From: Staphylococcus shinii
GTDB taxonomy: Bacteria > Bacillota > Bacilli > Staphylococcales > Staphylococcaceae
DNA: 64,000 bases
Direction: 5' to 3'
Assembly: GCF_017583065.1 (NCBI RefSeq)
Contig: NZ_JAGEVL010000001.1
Location: 1 to 64,000, forward strand
The notes beneath the pieces were generated by a model. The model was not told where the DNA came from and made no database searches. It worked only from the letters and a program-made list of their open reading frames with translations. The position numbers and the translations under genes were made by a program. This document shows positions 1 through 8,758 of this stretch, piece after piece; position 1 is the first letter of the stretch; the number at the start of each line of letters is the position of its first letter.

Positions 1-1
1 A

Positions 2-76
2 GCGGGAGTAGTTCAACTCTCAGAACACATTCCTTCCCGGAATGAGGTATAGGTGTAAGTCCTATCTTCCGCTCCA
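2..76 (+). tRNA. tRNA-Gly(UCC), peptidoglycan-type, copy 1
   Basis: The gene folds as a cloverleaf. The acceptor GCGGGAG pairs with CTTCCGC, the anticodon stem CATTC/GAATG carries loop CTTCCCG with anticodon TCC, and CCA is encoded. The D-loop lacks the usual GG pair. The T-loop reads TGTAAGT instead of TTCRANY. These are the marks of the staphylococcal tRNA-Gly species known to bind EF-Tu poorly and to supply glycine to FemX/A/B for the pentaglycine interpeptide bridge rather than to ribosomes. Function is inferred from those known isoacceptors. Confidence 0.93.
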
Positions 77-91
77 TAATTTAATAATTAA

Positions 92-166
92 GCGGGGGTA
101 TTTCAACTTTCAGAATACGTTCCTTCCCGGAACGTGGTGTAGGTGTAAGTCCTATCCTCCGCTCCA
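92..166 (+). tRNA. tRNA-Gly(UCC), peptidoglycan-type, copy 2
   Basis: This copy has the same fold and TCC anticodon as its neighbours (anticodon stem CGTTC/GAACG) and an encoded CCA. It differs at several positions: acceptor GCGGGGG, a weakened D-stem, and a G-T pair opening the T-stem. It also lacks D-loop GG and has TGTAAGT in place of the canonical T-loop. Most changes are compensated or tolerated in stems, so it looks functional. Confidence 0.92.
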
Positions 167-181
167 TAATTTAATAATTAA

Positions 182-256
182 GCGGGAGTAGTTCAACTCT
201 CAGAACACATTCCTTCCCGGAATGAGGTATAGGTGTAAGTCCTATCTTCCGCTCCA
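182..256 (+). tRNA. tRNA-Gly(UCC), peptidoglycan-type, copy 3
   Basis: This copy is identical to copy 1, which suggests recent duplication or gene conversion across the array. It is followed by a hairpin with a T-run that would end the array transcript. Confidence 0.93.
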
Positions 257-261
257 TTTAT

Positions 262-288
262 TCTTCCTCATGGGAAGTTTTTTTTATA
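262..288 (+). terminator. Terminator of the tRNA-Gly array
   Basis: CTTCC and GGAAG form a short stem, followed by eight T residues, directly behind the last tRNA-Gly. Confidence 0.75.
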
Positions 289-445
289 TCTTTTTTTGTC
301 TTAACGTGTATCAATATTTTAAATTCCAATATTTGTAGCAATATCTATATAATATGGTAATATAAATAATTATAATAGTGTTTTGTACCATTAATTTAAA
401 TAGCATACATTATTATAAATACTTTATGGTAGGAGATTGTATATA

Positions 446-832
446 ATGATTAGAACAATTATGAATGGAAAAATTCATAGAGCGAGAGTTACCGAATCAA
501 ATTTAAACTACGTAGGTAGTATTACTATAGATAAAAATTTATTAGAAGCAGTTGATATATTGCCTAATGAAAAGGTTGCTATTGTAAATAATAATAATGG
601 AGCAAGATTTGAAACATATGTGATTGAAGGTGAACGGGGCAGTGGTAAGATTTGCTTAAATGGCGCAGCATCTAGACTAGTTGAAGTCGATGATGTGGTG
701 ATTATTATGACTTATGTTCAACTGAACGAAGATGAACTTTCTACGCACGTTCCAAAAGTTGCTGTTTTAGATGAATATAACCAGATTACACAAATGATAC
801 ATGAGGTTGAAAGTAGAGTAATTACGGATTAA
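446..832 (+). CDS. panD: Aspartate 1-decarboxylase PanD
   Basis: PanD converts L-aspartate to beta-alanine for pantothenate and coenzyme A synthesis in the cytoplasm. The 128-residue product shows the full active site of the pyruvoyl enzyme. Lys9, Tyr22, the self-cleaving Gly24-Ser25 bond, Arg54 and Tyr58 all sit at their usual positions. The start is ATG 446, 10 bases after AGGAG. An in-frame TTG at 437 lies too close to that site and would shift the numbering of the conserved residues. panB and panC, the common partners of panD, are not adjacent here, and tRNA genes flank it on both sides. It begins as the pi-chain proenzyme of normal family length. Confidence 0.96.
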   Translation: MIRTIMNGKIHRARVTESNLNYVGSITIDKNLLEAVDILPNEKVAIVNNNNGARFETYVIEGERGSGKICLNGAASRLVEVDDVVIIMTYVQLNEDELSTHVPKVAVLDEYNQITQMIHEVESRVITD

Positions 833-1080
833 TTATTATTATTTTGTTGTTTAGAGTCAATCATTATATTTCACTTTATACTTAGAGTTTAATCATTGAA
901 GATCCTTTATATTTAAAAAACTTAAATTTTTTTAGAAGTTTTCACTGTTGATTCAATTTGTTAAATTTATATGTGGTATTATACTTGAAGTTTTGGATTT
1001 GAACAGTGACAAAATTTACAATTTACATTTTAAAAAATAGTTGCTAAACCTACTAATTACGGCTTTATTTAAGAAATCTA

Positions 1081-1109
1081 TTGACGACAAATGTAGTTAG
1101 TTATATAAT
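1081..1109 (+). promoter_or_regulatory. Promoter of tRNA-Leu
   Basis: TTGACG and TATAAT are separated by exactly 17 bases. Transcription would start near 1116, about 70 bases before the tRNA. The rest of 833-1188 shows no gene. Confidence 0.75.
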
Positions 1110-1188
1110 AAACTTATGCCGTTTAGAAATTGTAAAATATTTGCAGCTATAAACGATAATAAATATATAGTCTCTTTTGAGCTATTGA

Positions 1189-1271
1189 GCCGGCGTGGCG
1201 GAATTGGCAGACGCGCGGGACTCAAAATCCCGTTCCTTTTTGGAGTGTCGGTTCGATCCCGACCGCCGGTA
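1189..1271 (+). tRNA. tRNA-Leu(CAA)
   Basis: The acceptor GCCGGCG pairs with CGCCGGT. The anticodon stem CGGGA/TCCCG holds loop CTCAAAA with anticodon CAA, reading UUG. A long variable arm marks a class II tRNA, and the T-loop TTCGATC is canonical. CCA is not encoded. It has its own promoter and terminator. Confidence 0.95.
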
Positions 1272-1294
1272 CTAATAAAATAACTAACATTTTA

Positions 1295-1326
1295 GAAACA
1301 TCATTTAATGATGTTTCTTTTTTTAT
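1295..1326 (+). terminator. Terminator after tRNA-Leu
   Basis: GAAACATCAT and ATGATGTTTC form a near-perfect hairpin followed by a T-run. The following stretch up to 1535 shows no further gene. Confidence 0.85.
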
Positions 1327-1535
1327 ATTTTCTTTTCGTTTATATAGAATTGGATTGTTAGATTGAACATTTCATTTTAAAATTTGTTGTTATTTTACTA
1401 AAAAGAAGTATCTTATTTTAGTTTTATACTTATAAACTCTTTAAAAATTAATTATTACTAGAGCAAGTTGATATTGTAGTTTAATACAATGTGTAATATT
1501 ATTAGTCTAATGTTATATTTGGAGGACATAATTTT

Positions 1536-2603
1536 ATGGTTAAATCTAAAAGTTCAGATTCAAGCTGGAAACAATTTTTTAGTAATATTTTACAAGCTGT
1601 CGGTGCTGGTGTAGTAATAGCATTATTACCAAATGCATTATTAGGAGAATTATTAAAGTTCTTTAAAGAAGGCAATCAATTACTGGAATCAATATACCAA
1701 CTTGTTGTGTTAATTCAGTCATTTATGGCCTTTATAATTGGTGTTTTAGCAGCGCACCAATTTAAATTTAATGGTGCAGGTGCAGCTATGGTTGGTGTTT
1801 CAGCTATGTTAGGTAGTGGTGCTGTTAAAATTACAGACGGGGGATTTATGTTAAATGGTATCGGCGATATTATTAATACTATCCTTGTGGTAATTGTTGC
1901 ATGTTTTTTTTATTTATTATTACGTGATAAACTCGGTTCATTAGAAATGATTATTCTACCAGTATTAATACCAGTGATAAGTGGAGTAATTGGCTTATAT
2001 ACATTAAGTTATGTATCGAATGTAACTAAAGGTTTAGGACATGTAGTTAGTTCATTTACAGAACTAAATCCAATGTTGATGTCGATATTAATTTGTATTA
2101 CATACTCATTGTTAATGGTAACACCAATATCTGTTGTAGCTATTGCAACTGCTATTGGTTTATCAGGATTAGGTAGTGGTGCTGCAAATATGGGTATAGT
2201 TGCTGCCTGTGTAACATTCTTATTTGGTTCAATTAGAGTCAATAGCGCCGGTGTGAACCTTGTGCTAATAATTGGTGCTGCAAAAATGATGATACCAGTT
2301 TATTTTAAGCATTTAATTATTGCAGTTCCATTAACTATAAACGGTATAATTGGTGGTTTAATTGCTTATTTCATAGGTATCCAAGGTACACCTATGTCTG
2401 CGGGATTTGGATATACAGGGCTTGTAGGACCAATAAATGCTTTTAATCGTATGGAAGGAGACCCAATGACGGATATTATTTTACTTGTATTTGGTTACTT
2501 TGTTATACCTTTTGTCTCAGCGTTTTTCGTACATGAATTATGTAAAAAATTTATTGGTAAATATTCTGATGAAATTTATAGATTCGAGATACCAAGACAA
2601 TAG
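1536..2603 (+). CDS. PTS transporter subunit IIC-like membrane protein
   Basis: This 355-residue protein is very hydrophobic and has about ten membrane segments. It resembles the PTS EIIC_2-type family, the membrane channel of a phosphotransferase sugar permease. Glycine-rich stretches such as GLSGLGSGAANMG (around residues 208-220) and GFGYTGLVGP near the C-terminus are typical. No IIA, IIB or sugar-metabolism gene is adjacent, so the substrate is unknown, and coupling to the PTS cascade is an inference from family resemblance. GGAGG lies 10 bases before the ATG. A strong terminator follows, so the gene is probably monocistronic. Confidence 0.72.
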   Translation: MVKSKSSDSSWKQFFSNILQAVGAGVVIALLPNALLGELLKFFKEGNQLLESIYQLVVLIQSFMAFIIGVLAAHQFKFNGAGAAMVGVSAMLGSGAVKITDGGFMLNGIGDIINTILVVIVACFFYLLLRDKLGSLEMIILPVLIPVISGVIGLYTLSYVSNVTKGLGHVVSSFTELNPMLMSILICITYSLLMVTPISVVAIATAIGLSGLGSGAANMGIVAACVTFLFGSIRVNSAGVNLVLIIGAAKMMIPVYFKHLIIAVPLTINGIIGGLIAYFIGIQGTPMSAGFGYTGLVGPINAFNRMEGDPMTDIILLVFGYFVIPFVSAFFVHELCKKFIGKYSDEIYRFEIPRQ

Positions 2604-2702
2604 TGGATTCATACTTATCTAACTGTATAACAATCAACAAATTTGAATTTGGGCATATACAAAACCTAGGTTCATGTTATAGCATCTTTTTAAGCGCTTA
2701 AT

Positions 2703-2757
2703 AGAGCGGTTTAAGAAATCAAAACTTAAATTTTGATTTCTATCCGCTCTTTTTTTA
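2703..2757 (+). terminator. Strong terminator after the PTS IIC gene
   Basis: AGAGCGG...CCGCTCT encloses AGAAATCAAAA/TTTTGATTTCT in a long stem. Seven T residues follow. Confidence 0.9.
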
Positions 2758-2887
2758 TACATAAGTATTGCATAATAATTTATTTTCATTAAAGAAAGAG
2801 CGATATAACAATAATTTTAAATTTTGTTATTGAATAATATTGCGTTAATGTGTATAATAATTAATATTATAGAGAGGGGATACGAAG

Positions 2888-4354
2888 ATGAAACACATAT
2901 TAAAAGGCTTCATGGCATGTATAATTATATTTTGTGCCATAGTGAATTATATAAACCCTACAGCTCATGCACAATCGCAAGACGAACAATGGGAAAAAAT
3001 AAAAGAACGTGGTGAGTTAAGAGTCGGGTTGTCGGCTGATTATGCGCCTTATGAGTTTGAGCATAATGTTAACGGTAAGACCGAATACGCTGGAATAGAT
3101 ATTGAATTAGCAAAGAAAGTGGCAAAGGACAATGATTTAAAATTAAAAATTGTAAATATGCAATTTGATAGTTTACTGGGAGCTATTAAAACTGGGAAAG
3201 TAGATTTAATTATTTCTGGTATGACACCTACGCCAGAACGTAAAAAGGAAGTAGACTTTTCTAATCCATATATGACAGTTCAGCAAAAAATGATTATAAA
3301 AAAATCTGACGCTGATAATTTAAAAACTATCGATGATTTTGCTAACAAAAAGATAGGTGTTCAAAAACAAACACAGCAAGAAAAAATCGCTCAATCGGAT
3401 ATTGAAAATGCTCAAATTCAATCTTTGACTAGAGTTCCAGAAGTAATCATGTCTTTAAAAAGTGGAAAAGTAAGCGGTATGGTTATTGAAGGCCCTGTTG
3501 CAGAAGCCTATTTAAAACAAAATAAAGATTTAACTTTTGCTGATGGAGTAAAGTTTAATGAAGGAACTAAAAGCACAGCAATCGCTGCACCAAAAAATGC
3601 TCCTAAATTAATGGAAAAATTAAATGCTAGTATTAAAGAAGTTAAGGATAAAAACTTGATTGAAGATTATAAAGATTCAGCTGCTGAAGCAATGAAAAAA
3701 GATGATGGTAACTTCTTTAGTAAATACAGTAGCTTTTTCTTAAAAGGGATACAAAATACTATTTTAATTTCAATTGTTGGTGTGTTATTAGGGACTGTAT
3801 TTGGAGCTATTATAGCATTAATAAAATTAAGTAAGATAAGAGTGTTTAGATGGATAGCTTCAGCTTATATTGAATTCCTAAGAGGCACGCCATTATTAGT
3901 ACAAGTATTTTTAGTTTATTTCGGTACCACTGCAATGCTTGGTTTAGATATTTCAGCTTTAATATGCGGTATGATTGCACTTGTAATTAACTGTTCAGCG
4001 TATATTGCCGAAATAATTAGAGCAGGTATTAATGCGGTAGATAAAGGTCAAACGGAAGCTGCGCGCAGTCTAGGGCTTACTTGTGGCCAAACTATGAAAA
4101 CAGTTATATTACCTCAGGCAATTAAAAAAATATTACCAGCTTTAGGTAATGAATTTGTAACTGTAATTAAAGAATCATCAATTGTTTCTGTAATAGGTGT
4201 AAGTGAAATCATGTTTAATGCACAAGTAGTCCAGGGTGCTTCATTTGACCCATTCACGCCATTATTAGTGGCAGCAGTATTATACTTTATACTTACATTC
4301 ACATTATCTAGAGTAATGTATTTCTTTGAAGGGAGAATGAAAGTTAGTGATTAA
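2888..4354 (+). CDS. glnP: Fused substrate-binding/permease protein of a glutamine-type ABC importer
   Basis: This 488-residue protein joins two importer parts. A signal peptide (about residues 1-28, ending near AHA) leads into a type-3 extracellular solute-binding domain (about 35-265, opening with [14 protein letters not shown]). A polar amino acid permease domain follows (about 285-485), with several membrane segments and the EAA loop EAARSLGL...LPQA near residue 390. Such GlnP fusions import glutamine or related polar amino acids. The specificity is inferred. It starts at ATG behind GAGAGGGG and overlaps the ATPase gene by 8 bases, so the two are translated together. Confidence 0.9.
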   Translation: MKHILKGFMACIIIFCAIVNYINPTAHAQSQDEQWEKIKERGELRVGLSADYAPYEFEHNVNGKTEYAGIDIELAKKVAKDNDLKLKIVNMQFDSLLGAIKTGKVDLIISGMTPTPERKKEVDFSNPYMTVQQKMIIKKSDADNLKTIDDFANKKIGVQKQTQQEKIAQSDIENAQIQSLTRVPEVIMSLKSGKVSGMVIEGPVAEAYLKQNKDLTFADGVKFNEGTKSTAIAAPKNAPKLMEKLNASIKEVKDKNLIEDYKDSAAEAMKKDDGNFFSKYSSFFLKGIQNTILISIVGVLLGTVFGAIIALIKLSKIRVFRWIASAYIEFLRGTPLLVQVFLVYFGTTAMLGLDISALICGMIALVINCSAYIAEIIRAGINAVDKGQTEAARSLGLTCGQTMKTVILPQAIKKILPALGNEFVTVIKESSIVSVIGVSEIMFNAQVVQGASFDPFTPLLVAAVLYFILTFTLSRVMYFFEGRMKVSD

Positions 4355-5069
4355 TATTAAAAATTTATATAAAACTTTTGGGAAAAATGAAGTTTTAAAA
4401 GGTATTGATATGACAGTGAATCAGGGAGAAGTTGTAGCTATCATTGGCCCTTCTGGTAGTGGAAAAAGTACATTACTGCGTTGTATGAATCTATTAGAAA
4501 CACCTACAAGCGGTGAGGTTATATTTAAAGAAAATAGTTTAACAAGTAAAAATACAGAGTTAGAAAAATTACGTCAACAAATGGGTATGGTATTTCAAAA
4601 TTTCAACTTATTCCCACATAAAAAAGTAATTGATAATATTATTTTAGCGCCAAGTCTATTAAAAAAAGACAAGCAAGGTAATTTAAAGAATCAAGCCCAA
4701 GAATTATTAGATAAAGTAGGATTAAGTGATAAAGCAGATGCTTATCCCTCACAATTATCAGGTGGACAAAAACAGAGGGTTGCTATTGCTAGAGCCTTAG
4801 CCATGAATCCAGAAGTTTTACTTTTTGACGAACCTACGTCAGCGTTAGATCCTGAAGTAGTCGGAGATGTTCTGAAAGTTATGAAAGATCTTGCTAAAGA
4901 AGGTATGACAATGGTTGTTGTTACTCATGAAATGAATTTTGCTAGAGATGTGAGTGATAAAGTAGTATTTATGGCAGATGGCGTTATCGTTGAATCAGGT
5001 ACTCCGGCAGCAATATTTGATCAACAACAGCATGAAAGAACTAAAAACTTCTTAAGTAGAGTATTATAA
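4347..5069 (+). CDS. glnQ: Amino acid ABC transporter ATP-binding protein
   Basis: This is a 240-residue ABC ATPase of the polar amino acid uptake family. Walker [10 protein letters not shown] is at residues 34-42, the Q-loop is in MVFQNFNLF, and the signature LSGGQKQR is near 137. Walker B with [12 protein letters not shown] is near 157, and the switch histidine is in VVTHEM. It starts at a GTG inside the end of the permease gene (8-base overlap), which implies translational coupling and a two-gene operon. The product powers the preceding fused permease. Confidence 0.93.
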   Translation: MINIKNLYKTFGKNEVLKGIDMTVNQGEVVAIIGPSGSGKSTLLRCMNLLETPTSGEVIFKENSLTSKNTELEKLRQQMGMVFQNFNLFPHKKVIDNIILAPSLLKKDKQGNLKNQAQELLDKVGLSDKADAYPSQLSGGQKQRVAIARALAMNPEVLLFDEPTSALDPEVVGDVLKVMKDLAKEGMTMVVVTHEMNFARDVSDKVVFMADGVIVESGTPAAIFDQQQHERTKNFLSRVL

Positions 5070-5078
5070 ATTTTATTA

Positions 5079-5137
5079 AAGCCAGGTGGATAAAGTAATT
5101 ATGCTAATACAATTACTTATCTGCTTGGTTTTTTATT
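5079..5137 (+). terminator. Terminator after glnPQ
   Basis: AAGCCAGG...AAAGTAATT pairs with AATTACTT...CTTGGTTT, and a T-rich tail follows. Confidence 0.8.
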
Positions 5138-5231
5138 TTTGATGATAAAAATTGGATTTGCACATACTCTAAATACGAAATAGTGTGTTAAACTGTAGGA
5201 TGTATGTTTTTAATGTGGGGTGTAAGAATAA

Positions 5232-6362
5232 ATGGATTTAAAGCAATTAAAACAAGATGTCATTGACTATGCACATACGATAGGTATCGATAGTATCGGA
5301 TTTACTACTGCCGACCCATTTGATGAAATGAAACAAAAATTAGTAGACTATCATGCTAAAGGTTATGCATCAGGTTTTGAAGAATCAGATATAGCATTGA
5401 GGACCGAACCGACATTAACACTACCAACAGCACGGTCTATTATAGCGATTGCGGTAGGTTATCCCAATAAATTAAAAGGTGCACCTAAGAGTACCAGAGG
5501 AGATAGAAGAGGTATGTTTGCGCGTGCTTCATGGGGACAAGATTATCACTCTATTATGAGAAAAAGGTTGGATAAACTAGCTGATTATTTGAGAGATAGA
5601 GTAGATGGCGTTGAAATCCAGTCAATGGTAGATACAGGAGCTTTATCAGATAGGGCTGTGGCAGAACGTGCTGGTTTAGGTTATGTTGGTAGAAATGGTT
5701 TTGTTATCAATCCCGAACTAGGGACTTGGACTTATTTGGGTGAAATGCTCGTAAGTGTCCCTTTTCCGCCAGATGACCCGTTATTGGATAGTTGTGGGGA
5801 CTGTACCATTTGTGTTGACCGTTGTCCAACTGGTGCGCTTGTTGGAGATGGGCAGTTAAATAGCCAAAAATGTATTAGCTTTTTAACACAAACAAAAGGT
5901 TATTTAGCAGATGAATACCGTTATAAAATAGGGAATCGGCTTTATGGCTGCGATACTTGTCAGCAAGTGTGTCCAAGAAATAAAGGTATTAACACCCAGC
6001 ATGATGATATTGTCTTAGAACCTGAAATTTTAAAACCAAGATTAGTACCATTATTAAAAATGAGCAATAAAGAATTTAAAAATACGTATGGACATTTAGC
6101 AGGTGCTTGGAGAGGTAAAAAGCCAATTCAACGTAATGCAATAGTAGCATTAGCACATTTTAAAGAAGAGAGTGCTATTCCTGAATTACAAGATGTTGCA
6201 TTAAATGATCCTCGTCCAATGATTAGAGGCACTGCGTATTGGGCAATTGGACAAATACAGGGCGAAGATGCTAGAAACTTTATTGAGCAGCAATATCATA
6301 ACGAACTAGAAGAAGTTCAACAAGAAATGTTAAAAGGATTAGAAATGAGGAGAGAACAATAG
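5232..6362 (+). CDS. queG: Epoxyqueuosine reductase QueG
   Basis: QueG reduces epoxyqueuosine to queuosine in the wobble position of tRNAs with GUN anticodons. It is a cobalamin-dependent iron-sulfur enzyme of the cytoplasm. The 376-residue product carries two [4Fe-4S] cysteine sets, CGDCTICVDRCP from about residue 187 and CDTCQQVCP from about 239. A C-terminal HEAT-like helical region (AIVALAHFKEESAIPELQ...) follows. It is followed after 1 base by trmL, another wobble-base modification gene, so the two form a tRNA-modification operon. Confidence 0.95.
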   Translation: MDLKQLKQDVIDYAHTIGIDSIGFTTADPFDEMKQKLVDYHAKGYASGFEESDIALRTEPTLTLPTARSIIAIAVGYPNKLKGAPKSTRGDRRGMFARASWGQDYHSIMRKRLDKLADYLRDRVDGVEIQSMVDTGALSDRAVAERAGLGYVGRNGFVINPELGTWTYLGEMLVSVPFPPDDPLLDSCGDCTICVDRCPTGALVGDGQLNSQKCISFLTQTKGYLADEYRYKIGNRLYGCDTCQQVCPRNKGINTQHDDIVLEPEILKPRLVPLLKMSNKEFKNTYGHLAGAWRGKKPIQRNAIVALAHFKEESAIPELQDVALNDPRPMIRGTAYWAIGQIQGEDARNFIEQQYHNELEEVQQEMLKGLEMRREQ

Positions 6363-6363
6363 C

Positions 6364-6834
6364 ATGACAAACCATATCGTATTATTTCAACCGCAAATAC
6401 CAGGTAATACAGGTAGTATTGCAAGAACTTGTGCAGGAACATATACTAATTTACATTTAATTAAACCACTAGGCTTTAGTACGGATGATAAAATGTTAAA
6501 GCGTGCAGGACTAGATTACTGGGAAACTGTTAATATTATGTATCATGAAAGTATAGAGGAATTTTTTGAAGCTACTGAAGGTACATATTATTTGTTAACA
6601 AAATTCGGAGAAAAAACATATTCAGATTTTGATTTTACAAATACTGAGCATGATCACTTTTTCATATTTGGACGTGAAACAACAGGATTACCTGACTGGG
6701 TAAAAGAAAAATATGCAGCTACTGCGCTTCGCATACCTATGAATGATAATATTAGATCGCTTAATCTTTCAAATACTGCTTCATTACTAATTTATGAAGC
6801 TTTGAGACAGCAAAATTTTCCAGAGTTACATTAA
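6364..6834 (+). CDS. trmL: tRNA (cytidine/uridine-34 2'-O)-methyltransferase TrmL
   Basis: This is a SPOUT-class methyltransferase of 156 residues that methylates the ribose of the wobble base in tRNA-Leu. The family motifs are all visible: QPQIPGNTGSIARTC near the N-terminus, FGRETTGLP near residue 100, and the SAM-binding knot segment IPMNDNIRSLNLSNT near 127-141. The start ATG follows GAGGAGAG at the end of queG. Length and motifs are normal. Confidence 0.95.
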   Translation: MTNHIVLFQPQIPGNTGSIARTCAGTYTNLHLIKPLGFSTDDKMLKRAGLDYWETVNIMYHESIEEFFEATEGTYYLLTKFGEKTYSDFDFTNTEHDHFFIFGRETTGLPDWVKEKYAATALRIPMNDNIRSLNLSNTASLLIYEALRQQNFPELH

Positions 6835-7016
6835 TACTTACCAAAATGAATGAAAATATATTAAAAGCTTTGTATAATGATAATAAGTCTTATATTAACT
6901 ATTTGTACGAATCATCATTTAGTTTAATAAAGTAGTGGTTTATAGAAACATTATGTAGGGTATTAATAAAAATAATGCTAGAACCGTCTTAATAGAAAAA
7001 GAGGAGTGTAATTACT

Positions 7017-7616
7017 ATGGCAATGAACTTTAAAGTTTTAGAAAACGAAAAAGTTGTAGCTGAATATGCTGCAGATATTTTAAGAAAACAATTTAACAAT
7101 AATCCAACAACTATTGCAGGTGTACATCTTGCTAGTGACAATGCTCCTGTATTGGATGAATTGAAGAAAAATGTAGATAAAAATGCGGTAGATTTCAGTC
7201 AAATAAATATATTAGATTATGATGATAAGAAATCTTATTTTGAAGCATTAGGCGTACCAGAAGGTCAAATATATAATGTATCATTTAGTGAAGATACTGA
7301 GTCATTTATTAAAGATAAAATCAAAACTAAAGAAAATAAAGGCAAGTTAGTTACACAAGTACTTTCTATTGATACAAAAGGTAATTTAGATGTAAGTATT
7401 AACCAAGGTCTCTTTTCAGCTCGCGAAGTAATTTTAATAATTACAGGTAGTGAGAAAAAAGAAGTTGTTCATAAACTTTATGAAGAAAATGGTAAAACAA
7501 GTTTTGAACCTTCAGATTTAAAAGCTCACCGCATGGTAAATGTAATTTTAGATGAAGCGGCTGCAGAAGGTTTACCTGAAGATGTGAGACATTATTTCAC
7601 AGCACGTTTTGCATAA
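7017..7616 (+). CDS. Glucosamine-6-phosphate isomerase-like (NagB-like) protein of unknown role
   Basis: This 199-residue protein resembles a shortened NagB/6-phosphogluconolactonase fold. N-terminal ILRKQFNNNPTTIAGVHLAS and the later LVTQVLSIDTKGNLDVSINQGLFSAREVILIITGSEKK are the recognisable stretches. NagB enzymes are normally about 240 residues. The usual catalytic signature with DEY and the GxGxDGHxA loop is not visible, so enzymatic deamination is doubtful. Similar proteins occur in other staphylococci. GAGGAG precedes the ATG. The downstream small acidic gene begins 20 bases after its stop. Confidence 0.6.
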   Translation: MAMNFKVLENEKVVAEYAADILRKQFNNNPTTIAGVHLASDNAPVLDELKKNVDKNAVDFSQINILDYDDKKSYFEALGVPEGQIYNVSFSEDTESFIKDKIKTKENKGKLVTQVLSIDTKGNLDVSINQGLFSAREVILIITGSEKKEVVHKLYEENGKTSFEPSDLKAHRMVNVILDEAAAEGLPEDVRHYFTARFA

Positions 7617-7636
7617 TCAAATGTGAGGTGATTCAA

Positions 7637-7822
7637 ATGACAAAAAATAAGAATTCAAATGATCAACAAAATGATACATTAGAACCTGAGAATGAAATGG
7701 TCGATGATTTTGACGATGTTGTTGAATTAGGCAAAGAGATGGAACAAATTTCAGAAGAAAATGATGAAGATAAATTAGATAAATCACATGATTCTGAAGT
7801 ACGTTCTGACCTAAATGACTAA
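7637..7822 (+). CDS. Small acidic hypothetical protein
   Basis: This 61-residue protein is strongly acidic and hydrophilic, with many Asp, Glu and Asn residues, and looks disordered. No domain or signal peptide is visible. ATG 7637 is preferred over an in-frame GTG at 7628, because GAGGTG at 7625-7630 itself forms the ribosome binding site with a 6-base spacing. It is probably cotranscribed with the NagB-like gene. Function is unknown. Confidence 0.65.
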   Translation: MTKNKNSNDQQNDTLEPENEMVDDFDDVVELGKEMEQISEENDEDKLDKSHDSEVRSDLND

Positions 7823-7831
7823 TAAATAGCT

Positions 7832-7866
7832 ACCCGAAACATTAATTAATGTTTCGGGTTTTTTAT
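7832..7866 (+). terminator. Terminator after the NagB-like operon
   Basis: ACCCGAAACATTAA and TTAATGTTTCGGGT form a perfect hairpin followed by T residues. From 7867 to 8120 no gene is visible. Confidence 0.92.
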
Positions 7867-8120
7867 ATGTTATTGCACAGCATTTTACAATTTCAAAATC
7901 CATTTTACATATTTTAGCTAATAGTAGTTATCACACGATAATATACTTAGCTATAAAAGGAAAAATAGAACAAAAATCACGAATCTTATAATAGGGTTGA
8001 CCTATTTCTGATTAGATAAAATAACTGCAATTTAAATGTAGTGTATGTTACAAAAAGAAATGCCATGTTAAAAGTTAATGTGGTATGATTAAAACATTAT
8101 TGATTTAAGGAGATTTATAT

Positions 8121-8531
8121 ATGTTAAGTAAGCAATGGAAATATATTATGATAGCTGCAGTAATTGTTAACCTATTATCAATTAAAGGTTTCCCAATGGC
8201 AATTGGTGCTATCTATTTACCAGTATTATTTAAAATTGTTAAATTGCAAATTAATTTATCACGTGGTCTTGTGGATCAGGTTAATGCTTCAACATTTGTT
8301 AAGGGTAATCAAACAGGTATTATTATAAGCGTTTTATGCTGCATAATTGTAACTGTTTTATTGTTTAAGCCGTTAGGAGATTTTTATAGTAATTTAGATG
8401 GCTTTTTAGGATTACTTATCACAATAAGTCCTGTAACTATGGTAATTGGTGCTATATTGTTAATTTTAACTGCTATAGGTATTATTCAATCTGCTAAAGA
8501 ACAGTTTAAAAATGTAAATATTACAAAATAA
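8121..8531 (+). CDS. Hypothetical four-segment membrane protein
   Basis: This 136-residue protein has about four hydrophobic segments (roughly residues 8-24, 26-42, 67-85 and 95-120). No cysteine motif or enzymatic signature is visible. It ends in a short charged tail. GGAG lies 9 bases before the ATG. It stands alone between two terminators. Function is unknown. Confidence 0.6.
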   Translation: MLSKQWKYIMIAAVIVNLLSIKGFPMAIGAIYLPVLFKIVKLQINLSRGLVDQVNASTFVKGNQTGIIISVLCCIIVTVLLFKPLGDFYSNLDGFLGLLITISPVTMVIGAILLILTAIGIIQSAKEQFKNVNITK

Positions 8532-8556
8532 TTATAGTGTCCAATAACTTTTAAGA

Positions 8557-8592
8557 AGAAAATCCTGGAAATATTCGGGATTTTCTTTTTAT
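8557..8592 (+). terminator. Terminator after the membrane protein gene
   Basis: AAGAAAATCC pairs with GGATTTTCTT, and a T-run follows. Confidence 0.8.
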
Positions 8593-8669
8593 ATATAAAT
8601 AGTTATGTTATTGAAAGTAAAGTAGAAAGAGTAAATAAATATTTGTAATTTGAGAAATATGAATTTATT

Positions 8670-8684
8670 ATGAAAACGCTATAT
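8670..8684 (+). promoter_or_regulatory. Probable CcpA (cre) site and -10 region of fumC
   Basis: ATGAAAACGCTATAT matches the cre pattern WTGNAANCGNWNNCW at all but one position. It overlaps a TATAAT -10 box at 8682-8687, about 75 bases before fumC. A bound CcpA would block the promoter, which fits glucose repression of a citrate-cycle gene. Confidence 0.6.
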
Positions 8685-8758
8685 AATACGATTGCCCGTT
8701 TAAAATGATTAATGCTATACTTAAAGCGAACTAAGATTAATGAAGGGGAGATTTATAA

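Larger units (their letters stand above)
1..256 (+). repeat. Tandem array of three ~90-bp tRNA-Gly units
   Basis: Three tRNA-Gly genes are separated by the same 14-base AT-rich spacer, giving a period of 90 bases. Copies one and three are identical over the whole tRNA, and the middle copy differs at scattered positions. The first unit starts at the very edge of the window, so more copies may lie to the left. Confidence 0.9.

Noticed and set aside
2688..2702. cre-like palindrome TTTTAAGCGCTTAAT
   Set aside because: It matches the CcpA pattern poorly at two key bases and lies behind one gene and before its terminator, far from the next promoter.
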